Numbered from the stretch's first letter, positions 1-6,339 are shown. The stretch is 6,687 nt of DNA from Clostridia bacterium (GCA_017398245.1 JAFQGN010000009.1:1-6687); one strand, 5' to 3'. A program made the numbers and translations. Notes: a model not told the origin generated them from the letters alone.

Positions 1-1
1 C

Positions 2-154
2 CTCGCCGCTTCGTCTGAGCCCCGAGAGACCGCCCTGATAAACGTCGCCGTTTTTATAGGTAACGGTACCGTTTTCCATATCCACCTCGGCACTTGAGCC
101 GTCGGAATAGGAAAGAGTGCCGTTATAGGCGTTTCCGCGGTCGTCTATCTTGGC
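2..154 (-). pseudogene. MORN-repeat-like protein fragment, truncated at both ends
   Basis: The minus strand has an open frame that runs off the left window edge and reads like MORN (membrane occupation and recognition nexus) repeats. It shows a YNGTLSYSDGSS segment, then ENGTVTYKNGDVYQGG, followed by GLRRSGE, with the spaced Gly, Tyr and Asn-Gly/Asp-Gly pairs typical of that repeat. MORN repeats form beta-hairpin stacks that mediate protein or membrane contacts; no specific role can be assigned. There is no convincing start codon at the natural N-terminal side. The only in-frame ATG is at about position 79, inside the repeat region. Further upstream the frame stays open but only mirrors the MATE gene on the other strand. 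The fragment therefore appears cut off at roughly 130-175 where MATE-like sequence begins. The repeat assignment is by eye from about 45 residues. The alternative is a fortuitous open frame. Confidence 0.45.
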
Positions 155-211
155 AGAAAAGGCTTCGTTTTCGATTTTAGGCTCTCCTCTTTCCGTATCC
201 GCAAAGATAAG

Positions 212-862
212 GTGCGCCTGCTCGTCAAGCTCGGCGTGCCCGCCAGCCTGCAGTCGATCGCCGTAAACACCTCGTTTTTGATCATGAATGCGATCGTAAA
301 CAGCTTTGGTGTGAATGCTTCTGCAGCGGTCGGTCTGTGCGGCAAGTTCAATTCCTTCGCTATCCTCCCTACCGTTGCTATGCAGCAGTCTGTTTCCGCC
401 GTGGCAGCCCAGAATATTTCTGCGAAGATGTACGACCGCGCGAACAAGACTCTCAGCGCAGGCCTTGCCATTTCCCTGCTCTTCGGCGTGAGCGCTTTTG
501 TGCTCTCTCAGTTCTTCCCGGAGCAGATCCTGCACATTTTTACCGACGATACAGCCGTCGTCTCCTATGGCGTTTTGTATCTCATGGCGTTCAGTTATGA
601 TTATCTCGCCGTTCCCTTCCAGTTCTGCCTTGCCGGCCTCCTGAACGGCTCCGGCAATACGCAGATCTCTATGTTCGGCTCCATCCTCTCTTCTATCATC
701 GCCCGCATGCCCCTTGCGATCTTCTTGAGTCGTACCGCTCTCGGTCTGGCCGGCGTTGGATATGCTGCGCCTGCGGCAACGCTCGTCGGTGCGGCCGTGC
801 TATCCTGCTTCTATTTTTCCGGTCGCTGGAAGCAGAACCGTACCGGCATCGAACGCGAATAA
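212..862 (+). CDS. MATE family efflux transporter, C-terminal half only (5'-truncated)
   Basis: This is the C-terminal lobe of a multidrug and toxin extrusion (MATE) transporter, a cation-coupled antiporter of the inner membrane. The frame starts with the family's mid-protein segment (KLGVPASLQS, then NAIVNSFG), which normally begins the second six-helix bundle. It continues through about six hydrophobic helices with family hallmarks such as PTVAMQQSVSAVAAQN, a GLLNGSGNTQ loop and a basic C-terminal tail. Family members are about 450 residues; 216 are present from the GTG at 212, the first in-frame start. Similarity continues upstream without a start codon to about 155-160 (KGFVFDFRLSSFRIRKDK), so GTG 212 is probably not a genuine start and the gene is a fragment. 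An in-frame stop lies at 95-97. It is followed immediately by a strong terminator, so it is not part of the downstream operon. Its substrate is unknown. Confidence 0.85.
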   Translation: MRLLVKLGVPASLQSIAVNTSFLIMNAIVNSFGVNASAAVGLCGKFNSFAILPTVAMQQSVSAVAAQNISAKMYDRANKTLSAGLAISLLFGVSAFVLSQFFPEQILHIFTDDTAVVSYGVLYLMAFSYDYLAVPFQFCLAGLLNGSGNTQISMFGSILSSIIARMPLAIFLSRTALGLAGVGYAAPAATLVGAAVLSCFYFSGRWKQNRTGIERE

Positions 863-900
863 AGAAAGCCCTCCTTCCGGGAGGGCTTTCTTTATTCTTT
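861..900 (+). terminator. Rho-independent terminator of the MATE gene
   Basis: A perfect 14-bp inverted repeat has arms at 861-874 (AAAGAAAGCCCTCC) and 880-893, with a 5-base loop and a T-rich run (TTTATTCTTT) at the 3' side. The left arm overlaps the last two bases of the MATE stop codon. The A-rich 5' flank and T-rich 3' flank make it potentially bidirectional. It separates the MATE fragment from the downstream operon. Confidence 0.93.
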
Positions 901-923
901 GCATAGCTGCGTATTTGTGCAAA
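898..923. promoter_or_regulatory. Inverted repeat upstream of the operon promoter (possible operator)
   Basis: TTTGCA at 898-903 and TGCAAA at 918-923 form a 6-bp inverted repeat with a 14-base spacer. It lies about 100 bases upstream of the predicted transcription start and just after the MATE terminator. It could be a regulator or activator site, but an arm of this length can occur by chance. Confidence 0.2.
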
Positions 924-925
924 TT

Positions 926-1010
926 CCGCGCAGAATTAACGCTATTTGATGAAAACCGCGCTCAAACTTCGTTGTAGAAAAACTGCATGGTTGCGGTGCG
1001 CCCGCGCAGA
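926..1010. promoter_or_regulatory. Three CCGCGC words around the operon promoter, candidate regulator sites
   Basis: CCGCGCAGA occurs at 926-934 and again at 1002-1010, with a related CCGCGCTCA at 956-964. The copies are 30 and 46 bases apart and all face the same way. The last copy lies in the spacer between the -35 and -10 elements. AraC-family proteins often bind pairs of direct repeats near promoters, and this operon encodes one, so these are candidate sites. The assignment is an inference from position and repetition only. Confidence 0.25.
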
Positions 1011-1019
1011 TTTTATAAT
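991..1019 (+). promoter_or_regulatory. Predicted sigma-70/SigA promoter of the sugar-utilisation operon
   Basis: A consensus -10 box TATAAT lies at 1014-1019. Exactly 17 bases upstream is a weak -35 element TTGCGG (991-996), which keeps only the TTG. The expected transcription start is near 1026, giving a leader of about 55 bases before the first gene. A perfect -10 with a poor -35 fits a promoter that depends on an activator, consistent with the AraC-type regulator encoded in the operon. Confidence 0.7.
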
Positions 1020-1036
1020 GGACATGTGAACCTGTA

Positions 1037-1053
1037 CAGCGTTTCGGACGCTG
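1037..1053 (+). promoter_or_regulatory. Small leader hairpin
   Basis: CAGCGT (1037-1042) and ACGCTG (1048-1053) form a perfect 6-bp stem around a TTCGG loop, starting about 11 bases after the predicted transcription start. There is no T-run behind it, so it is not a terminator. It may stabilise the mRNA 5' end or be an operator palindrome. The ribosome binding site AGGAGG (1070-1075) lies outside it. Confidence 0.35.
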
Positions 1054-1081
1054 ATCCACTATAAACCACAGGAGGCGGAGA

Positions 1082-1879
1082 ATGATGAAACTTGGCGTCA
1101 ATTCGGTTCTGTTCAAGCCCTTCCCTGTTGAAGAAGCTCTTCGGCTGATCAAAATGGCCGGTTACGACGGCGTGGAGATCGCCGCGATCAAGGGCATGTG
1201 CGAACATCTCGATCTGGACAATATGGAAGAATCAGTTGCAAAAATCCGCAAGGCACAGGAAGAGACAGGCCTTGAACTCCTATCCATGGAACTGGCCAGT
1301 CAGGATCCCATCCGTCTGCGCAAGGCCTGCAAGGCAGCGAAGCTGCTGGGCATCCCGATCATCAATGTCGGCCCCACCGGCAAGAGCGGCGCTGAAGGCG
1401 ATCTGGAAGCGTGCATCGAAACGCTCAAAAACAGCGCGGCCATCTGCTCTGCCTACGGCATCAGCCTGTGCTGCAAGGCGCATGTCGGCGCTTCTCTCTA
1501 TAACACCGAAACCACCCTCGCCGCTATGGAAGCGATCAAGAACGAGGCCTTCGGCGTGGACATGGACCCGAGCCACATCTACCGCGCCGGCGAGCTGCCC
1601 GAAGAGGCCCTGCCGAACGTTATCAGCCGCGTGAAGCATATCCACATCCGCGATTGCATCGGTCGCGGCCCCGGCCCCGGCGCTCCGCTGGAGCAGACCT
1701 GCGGCGTTGGCGAGATCAACCTCTACGGCTATTTCAAGGCACTTGCCGCCGCGAATTACGAAGGCCCGGTCTGTCTGGAAGTCATCGGCCCGGACCAGCC
1801 GCTGGAAGCCTGCATGACCATCGCTGCCGAAAGCTACGGCTATATGAACGCATGCCTCAAAACTCTGGGCGCCCGCTGA
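1082..1879 (+). CDS. Sugar phosphate isomerase/epimerase family TIM-barrel protein (AP endonuclease 2 / xylose isomerase-like)
   Basis: This is a 265-residue cytoplasmic protein of the xylose-isomerase-like TIM-barrel superfamily (AP_endonuc_2), typical in length for it. Members isomerise, epimerise, dehydrate or eliminate sugars and cyclitols using a divalent metal. Visible hallmarks are VNSVLFKPFPVEEAL at the first strand, GYDGVEIAA at the second, DMDPSHIYRAGE (160-171) with metal-ligand candidates D162 and H165, KHIHIRD (185-191) with H188, a CGVGEINL segment (207-214) and LEVIG (232-236) with E233. The strand that often carries a Glu ligand in an ENH motif reads K132-A-H134 here. AGGAGG at 1070-1075 serves two adjacent ATGs (1082 and 1085) and either could be used. 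It is the first gene of the operon, 19 bases before the sulfatase-like gene. The exact substrate cannot be read from the sequence. The pairing with Gfo/Idh/MocA enzymes points to a keto-sugar or inositol-like intermediate. Confidence 0.88.
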   Translation: MMKLGVNSVLFKPFPVEEALRLIKMAGYDGVEIAAIKGMCEHLDLDNMEESVAKIRKAQEETGLELLSMELASQDPIRLRKACKAAKLLGIPIINVGPTGKSGAEGDLEACIETLKNSAAICSAYGISLCCKAHVGASLYNTETTLAAMEAIKNEAFGVDMDPSHIYRAGELPEEALPNVISRVKHIHIRDCIGRGPGPGAPLEQTCGVGEINLYGYFKALAAANYEGPVCLEVIGPDQPLEACMTIAAESYGYMNACLKTLGAR

Positions 1880-1898
1880 GATAAAGGAGGACAAAATC

Positions 1899-3266
1899 AT
1901 GAGCAAGAAACCGAATCTTCTCTTTTTCGGTATCGATTCCCTGCGCCGCGACCATATGAGCCATTACGGCTATTCCCGCAATACTACCCCCCACATGGCA
2001 GCCTATGCCAAACAGGGAATCACCTTTGAGCATATGTTCTCTGCCCATATCCCCACCACTCCGGGCTACGCCTCCATGCTCACCGGGCGCGATTGCTTCG
2101 GCACCGACGTCGTTGCGCTCGCGCAGAAAGAGATCATCGAGGGCGTTCCGGTGCTGGCCGAGATCCTGCGCGATCAGGGCTACAACACCACCTGCGTCGG
2201 CTTTGAGGGCAATGCGGCCGGCCGCGGTTACGATAAGTACATATCCTTCCCCGGCTGGGGCCCGGACCATGACGACGGCCGCGCGCACAAGGCGCAGAAC
2301 CTGAACGACGTCGTTCTGCCCGAGCTGGACAGACTCGCTGCCGACGATAAGCCCTTCTTCCTCTTCATGCGCCATATGGACCCGCACTCCCCCTATCTGC
2401 CGCCCGTCCCGTTCCAGGACATGTTCTTCCAGGGCGATGCGTTCGACCCGGAAGACAAGCGCATGCAGAAGGTATACGATTTTAAGCCCTTCGGCGATTA
2501 TATCGGCTCCTGGGTGCCTAAGGGATGCACCAATCCCGATTATGTCATCGCCCAGTACGATGCCGCCGTCGCCTATATGGACACCTGCATCCAGCAGGTC
2601 ATCGAAAAGATGAAGGCGCTGGGCATCGAGGAAGACACCATCGTCGTGTTCGTTTCCGACCACGGCGAGACCCTGTACGATCACGACTGCTATTTCGATC
2701 ACCACGGCATGTACGATCCCACTCTGGTCGTTCCGTTCATGATCGTCTGGAAGAACCACCTGCCCGAGGGCGTTCGCATTGGCGATTATTGCCAGCTCAA
2801 GGACGTCACCCCCACTCTGCTGGACGTGATGGGCATCGAGACCGACCTGTCCATGGAAGGCGTGAGCCTGATGAAGTGCGTGCGCGGCGAAGAGCGCGCC
2901 GAAGAGCAGGAGTTCTATATCACCGAGTGCACCTGGATGCGCAAGCACGGCTGGCGCACGCCCGAATGGAAGCTGATCGTCTCGCTCGAGCCCGACTTCC
3001 ATTTCAAGCCCATGGTGGAGCTGTACAACCTGATCGAAGATCCGGAAGAGTACAATAACCTCGCCGAACCCCGTCCCGAGATCGTCGAAATGCTCAAGGC
3101 CCGCATGGAAGCGTGGATCGCCAAGCGCACCGGCGAGACCGGCCGCGAAGCCCCCATCATGAACAACTTCCTCATGAACGACCGCCCCTTCACCAGCAGC
3201 CAGGAAGCCTACGAGAGCAAGTACATCGGCGGCATCGAAGACGCTGTGAAGCTGCAGAAGAAGTAA
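1899..3266 (+). CDS. Sulfatase-fold hydrolase with Thr at the formylglycine position
   Basis: A 455-residue protein of the sulfatase/alkaline phosphatase superfamily, of normal sulfatase length. Fold markers in order are NLLFFGIDSLRRDHMS (6-21) with metal ligand D13, a nucleophile loop ending in SMLTGR (59-64), RHMDPHSPY (158-166), VSDHGE (252-257) with D254 and H255, HHGMYDP (268-274) and an LYNLIEDPEEYNNLA segment (376-390) common in the C-terminal subdomain. The nucleophile loop reads T53-T-P-G-Y57 where sulfatases have Cys/Ser-x-Pro-x-Arg, so it cannot form formylglycine in the usual way. The usual GKWH motif reads GFEG (101-104), and the second Asp of the N-terminal pair is S14. Thr is the nucleophile in several phosphatase, phosphodiesterase and phosphotransferase branches of this superfamily, so a phosphate-ester substrate is possible. 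An unusual sulfatase or a non-catalytic homologue are the alternatives. No signal peptide is visible, implying a cytoplasmic enzyme. It has a strong AAAGGAGG ribosome binding site and lies 15 bases before the next gene. Confidence 0.9.
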   Translation: MSKKPNLLFFGIDSLRRDHMSHYGYSRNTTPHMAAYAKQGITFEHMFSAHIPTTPGYASMLTGRDCFGTDVVALAQKEIIEGVPVLAEILRDQGYNTTCVGFEGNAAGRGYDKYISFPGWGPDHDDGRAHKAQNLNDVVLPELDRLAADDKPFFLFMRHMDPHSPYLPPVPFQDMFFQGDAFDPEDKRMQKVYDFKPFGDYIGSWVPKGCTNPDYVIAQYDAAVAYMDTCIQQVIEKMKALGIEEDTIVVFVSDHGETLYDHDCYFDHHGMYDPTLVVPFMIVWKNHLPEGVRIGDYCQLKDVTPTLLDVMGIETDLSMEGVSLMKCVRGEERAEEQEFYITECTWMRKHGWRTPEWKLIVSLEPDFHFKPMVELYNLIEDPEEYNNLAEPRPEIVEMLKARMEAWIAKRTGETGREAPIMNNFLMNDRPFTSSQEAYESKYIGGIEDAVKLQKK

Positions 3267-3281
3267 ACGGAGGGAAGCATT

Positions 3282-4298
3282 ATGCTCCGAGTATGCGTCA
3301 TCGGCATGGGCCACATTGGCAATCTGCACGCCCGCATCTATAAAGAGGACGAGCTTGTCGAACTGTGCGCCGTGTGCGATATCATCCATGAACGCGCAGA
3401 CGAGGCCGCTGCGAAGCTGGGCGTAAAAGCCTATTACGATGCGCCCACCATGCTGCGCGAAGTCAAGCCCGATCTGGTATCCGTCGCCACCGGCGGATAC
3501 GAATATTCTTCCGACCACTGCCTCCCCACCATTCAGGCGCTGGAAGCCGGCTGCCACGTGCTTTGCGAAAAGCCGATCTCCAATTCCATCGAAGACGGCC
3601 AGCGCATGGTCGATACCGCCAGGAAGATGGACCGCTGCTTCGCACTGGATTTCAACCACCGCTTTACCGATGCAGCTCGCGCGGCCAAGAGGTGGCAGAA
3701 CGAAGGCCTGATCGGCGATCTGCTCTTTTGCAATATGGCGCTGTGGATCGGCAAGCCGCAGGATTTTGAATCTCCCTACTACCATCTCAAGGCGCTCAAT
3801 CCCCATTCCTGCGAGATCATCCGCTATTTCATGGGCCCAGTAGAAGCCGTGCAGTGCTTTGCCATGAAGGCCCCCGGCCGCACCATCTGGTCCACCGCCA
3901 GCATCAATATGAAGTTCAAAAACGGCGCGGTCGGTCATCTGACCTCCAGCTACGATATCGCGCGCGGACATCCCATGGAGCGCTGCGAAGTCGCCGGAAC
4001 CAAGGGCAGGCTGGTTTTTGAAGATATGTGGCGCGAGGCCACCCTCTACCCCGCCGGAAACCCGGAAAAGCGCGTCTATACAAACCCCGTCTTTGGCGGC
4101 TTTGCCAATTTTGACGATACCTTCCGCGACAGGATCCGCTCTTTCGTGCGTCAGGTCGCATCCGGTGCAAGGCCCGATCAGATCGACGGCTCCGGTCAGC
4201 AGGGCCTCGATGCGCAGAAGGTGATCCACGCTGCGATCGAATCGCTCGATACCGGCAGGATCGTGTATCTGGACGAGATGTTCCCGGAGAAGATGTAA
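3282..4298 (+). CDS. Gfo/Idh/MocA family NAD(P)-dependent oxidoreductase (first copy)
   Basis: A 338-residue cytoplasmic dehydrogenase of the family that includes glucose-fructose oxidoreductase and inositol 2-dehydrogenase. It oxidises or reduces a ring hydroxyl/keto group of sugars or cyclitols with NAD(P). The Rossmann domain opens with VIGMGHIGNLHAR (6-18, GxGxxG), has an acidic residue (D33 in VCD) at the end of the second strand, which favours NAD, and carries the family EKP motif at 96-98 with the lysine near the nicotinamide. DFNHRF (123-128) and the YYHLKALNPHSCEIIRYFMG segment (166-185) place H175 as the candidate catalytic histidine. The remainder is the alpha/beta C-terminal domain. 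A GGAGGG ribosome binding site precedes the ATG by a few bases. It follows the sulfatase-like gene by 15 bases and its stop abuts the AraC start. The substrate is not identifiable. Confidence 0.92.
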   Translation: MLRVCVIGMGHIGNLHARIYKEDELVELCAVCDIIHERADEAAAKLGVKAYYDAPTMLREVKPDLVSVATGGYEYSSDHCLPTIQALEAGCHVLCEKPISNSIEDGQRMVDTARKMDRCFALDFNHRFTDAARAAKRWQNEGLIGDLLFCNMALWIGKPQDFESPYYHLKALNPHSCEIIRYFMGPVEAVQCFAMKAPGRTIWSTASINMKFKNGAVGHLTSSYDIARGHPMERCEVAGTKGRLVFEDMWREATLYPAGNPEKRVYTNPVFGGFANFDDTFRDRIRSFVRQVASGARPDQIDGSGQQGLDAQKVIHAAIESLDTGRIVYLDEMFPEKM

Positions 4299-5165
4299 AT
4301 GAGCAGCACCGTATTTTTGCGGGAATTCCTGCTGCCGGGAGGGCCGCTGGCCGCGGTCAGCCCCTCCAGGCATGCCGGGGTCGAAATGCACGATCACGAC
4401 TACTACGAGCTGGTCTACATCGAAGAGGGCACGAGCCTGCACGATCTGGAAGGGCGCACCAACCTCATCATGTCCGGCGATCTTCTGATCATCGCCCCGG
4501 GCAGGCAGCATCGCTACATCGGCCAGACCGATATGCGCCTGTATAACTGCATGTTTACCGAGCAGACAGTCCATTCCTGCGGCGATTTTGCCCCGGCCGA
4601 GCTGATTTCACACCTATTCCCTTCCGATTCCGGCTTTGCACAGGTCCATCTGGAGCTTGGCGAACGCGCGCAGATCAAAGAACGCCTTCTTGCCATCGAA
4701 CGCGCTCTGAAAGACCAGGGATTTGGCTGGAAAACCGCCGTGGAGGCGGAGATCACTCTGCTTCTTCTGGACTGCTCGCGTATCTGCGGCCGCTACGCTC
4801 AACAGGGCGGCGAACTTAAGCAGTACGTTGGCTATGCCGCCTCGGCCATGCGCTTTATCGACAGGCATTTTGCCGAGGATATATCTGTTGCAGACGTCGC
4901 CGCGCATGTCGGCCTCTCGCCGGATTATCTCACGCGCCAGTTCAAGCAGGTCACAGGCGTCGCGCCGGTCACGTATTTAAGGCGCTTCCGCCTTGCAAGG
5001 GCGATGGAATATCTCGACGACGGCAGATCGGTCACCGATACCGCCGCGCTCGTCGGCTTCCAGTCCCTTGCGCATTTTTCCCGCGAGTTCAAGCAGGAGC
5101 TCGGCATGAGCCCCTCGCAATACCGTAAAAAACACCTGAGCGAACCCCTTGCAGACCTATATTAA
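4299..5165 (+). CDS. AraC family transcriptional regulator with N-terminal cupin sensor domain
   Basis: A 288-residue regulator of the usual AraC size. The N-terminal part (about 20-90) is a cupin-like ligand-binding domain: MHDHDYYELVYIEEG, then GDLLIIAPGRQHRY, matching the His-containing strands of AraC_binding/cupin sensors that bind sugars. A helical linker follows (about 120-185). The C-terminal DNA-binding domain (about 185-278) has two helix-turn-helix units: DISVADVAAHVGLSPDYLTRQFKQ, and SVTDTAALVGFQSLAHFSREFKQ ending in the family tail GMSPSQYRK. The ATG directly follows the TAA of the upstream oxidoreductase (TAAATG), with GGAGA at 4286-4290 inside that gene, so translation is probably coupled. 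Its position inside the operon suggests autoregulation and control of the promoter at 991-1019. Its codon use is a little less biased than its neighbours (it contains TTA, CTA and TCA). The inducer is unknown. Confidence 0.93.
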   Translation: MSSTVFLREFLLPGGPLAAVSPSRHAGVEMHDHDYYELVYIEEGTSLHDLEGRTNLIMSGDLLIIAPGRQHRYIGQTDMRLYNCMFTEQTVHSCGDFAPAELISHLFPSDSGFAQVHLELGERAQIKERLLAIERALKDQGFGWKTAVEAEITLLLLDCSRICGRYAQQGGELKQYVGYAASAMRFIDRHFAEDISVADVAAHVGLSPDYLTRQFKQVTGVAPVTYLRRFRLARAMEYLDDGRSVTDTAALVGFQSLAHFSREFKQELGMSPSQYRKKHLSEPLADLY

Positions 5166-5177
5166 GGAGGAAAAAAT

Positions 5178-6284
5178 ATGGCTATTCTTTGCGCTGTTAT
5201 CGGTATGGGCGGCATCGGACACACCCATGCGCGCTGTTATCAGGCGAACCCTCTGGCAAAGCTGGTTGCCGTCTGCGACTATGTCAAGGAAAAGGCGGAC
5301 AAGGCTGCGGCGGAATTCGGCGTTCCCGCGTTTTACGATGCCGAAGAAATGCTCAAGGCGATGCCCGAGATCGAAAATGTCTCCGTGACCACCTCCGGTC
5401 TTGAAAACGGCGGCATGCACTTTGAACCCGCTATGCTCGCGCTGAGCTACGGCAAGCATGTTCTGGTCGAAAAGCCCATCTGCGCCGATATCGACGACGC
5501 CCGCGAAATGGTGAACTATGCGCTCAAGAACAAGCTGTATCTCGGCTGCGATCTGAACCACTATTTCACCGGCCCCGCAAACGATGCCAAGCAGATGCAG
5601 AAGGACGGCAAGGTCGGCGAACTGGTCTATTGCATCCATAAGGTCGGCTTCAACGGCACCGAGGCTTCCTACGGCGGCAAAATGAGCCCCCGCTGGATGA
5701 CCCCCTACTCCCATGTCAAGGCCTTCTGCGCCCATCCGTTCTCCGTCATGCGCTATTTCTGCGGCGATATCGTCGCCGTACAGGCCTTTATGGATCGTCC
5801 CGGCTTCCGCCGCACGGCCGAAGACCCGATGCTCTCCATCAATTCCATCCACGTGAAGTTTGCCAACGGCGGCGTGGGCTATCTCATCTCCCAGCGCGGC
5901 GATGCCATGTTCGGCTACGGCGGCTGGTGGAGCTATGAGCATTGCGGCACCCGTTCCACCTTCGCCATCGAAAACTGCGTGGAAAAGCTGCACGTCTGGG
6001 ATCCGGCCAACGGCAACGGTGCCGGCTCCATGGCCACTCCGGCCCCTGTGACGACCGATTACGGCGTATCCAGCTTTGATTCCACTTTCCCGAACCGCAT
6101 CGGCGCTTGGTTGGAAGATATCACCAACAAGGTGCACCCCGAAAACGTGCGCGCCAGCGGCCGCGATGCTCTGGCCACTCTCGAATACACCTTCGCTGCG
6201 ATGCAGAGCTACGAAAACGGCGGCGAGCTGATCGTCCCGCATAAGCTGCCTGCGATCCACGGCGACGTTTCCTTCATCTACTGA
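5178..6284 (+). CDS. Gfo/Idh/MocA family NAD(P)-dependent oxidoreductase (second copy)
   Basis: A 368-residue paralogue of the oxidoreductase at 3282-4298. It shares the VIGMGxIGxxHAR opening (GMGGIGHTHAR, 9-19), an acidic residue D34 after the second strand, EKP at 98-100, DLNHYF (125-130) and the SHVKAFCAHPFSVMRYFCG segment (178-196) with candidate catalytic H186. It is 30 residues longer, with extra loops around 200-215 and a Gly/Trp/Tyr-rich stretch at 244-255 plus a GNGAGS loop near 279-284. This suggests a different substrate or a different step in the same pathway, for example one enzyme oxidising and the other reducing. An AAGGAGG ribosome binding site is ideally placed 12 bases after the AraC stop. 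It is followed by a GC-rich hairpin. The reaction is inferred from the family; the substrate cannot be named. Confidence 0.92.
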   Translation: MAILCAVIGMGGIGHTHARCYQANPLAKLVAVCDYVKEKADKAAAEFGVPAFYDAEEMLKAMPEIENVSVTTSGLENGGMHFEPAMLALSYGKHVLVEKPICADIDDAREMVNYALKNKLYLGCDLNHYFTGPANDAKQMQKDGKVGELVYCIHKVGFNGTEASYGGKMSPRWMTPYSHVKAFCAHPFSVMRYFCGDIVAVQAFMDRPGFRRTAEDPMLSINSIHVKFANGGVGYLISQRGDAMFGYGGWWSYEHCGTRSTFAIENCVEKLHVWDPANGNGAGSMATPAPVTTDYGVSSFDSTFPNRIGAWLEDITNKVHPENVRASGRDALATLEYTFAAMQSYENGGELIVPHKLPAIHGDVSFIY

Positions 6285-6298
6285 TCCAGTTTGCATTT

Positions 6299-6327
6299 CC
6301 CCCGCTGGAGCGATGCTTCAGCGGGGG
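6299..6327 (+). terminator. GC-rich hairpin after the second oxidoreductase; weak terminator or attenuator
   Basis: Arms CCCCCGCTGGAGC (6299-6311) and GCTTCAGCGGGGG (6315-6327) form a 13-bp stem with one G-U pair and a three-base loop (GAT). Only two T residues follow, so it lacks the U-tract of an efficient Rho-independent terminator. It ends 12 bases before the next start codon and next to that gene's ribosome binding site. It may partly terminate transcription, protect the upstream mRNA, or tune expression of the downstream sulfatase. Confidence 0.6.
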
Positions 6328-6339
6328 TTCAGGAAGTGT

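Noticed and set aside
145..471. A 108-codon minus-strand open frame inside the MATE gene
   Set aside because: It mirrors the transporter coding sequence, has no recognisable domain, and is in a different frame from the MORN-like fragment.
1280..1906. A 208-codon minus-strand open frame opposite the TIM-barrel gene
   Set aside because: Complementary codon register to the real gene, and no family features in its translation.
1857..4574. A 905-codon open frame on the minus strand across three genes
   Set aside because: Its codons are the exact complements of the sense codons of the genes at 1899, 3282 and 4299, which all share one frame. It stays open only because those genes almost never use TTA, CTA or TCA. 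The sense products match known families and have ribosome binding sites; the antisense product resembles nothing known.
5157..6296. A 379-codon minus-strand open frame opposite the second oxidoreductase
   Set aside because: Same codon-register shadow effect; the plus-strand gene has clear Gfo/Idh/MocA motifs and an AAGGAGG site.
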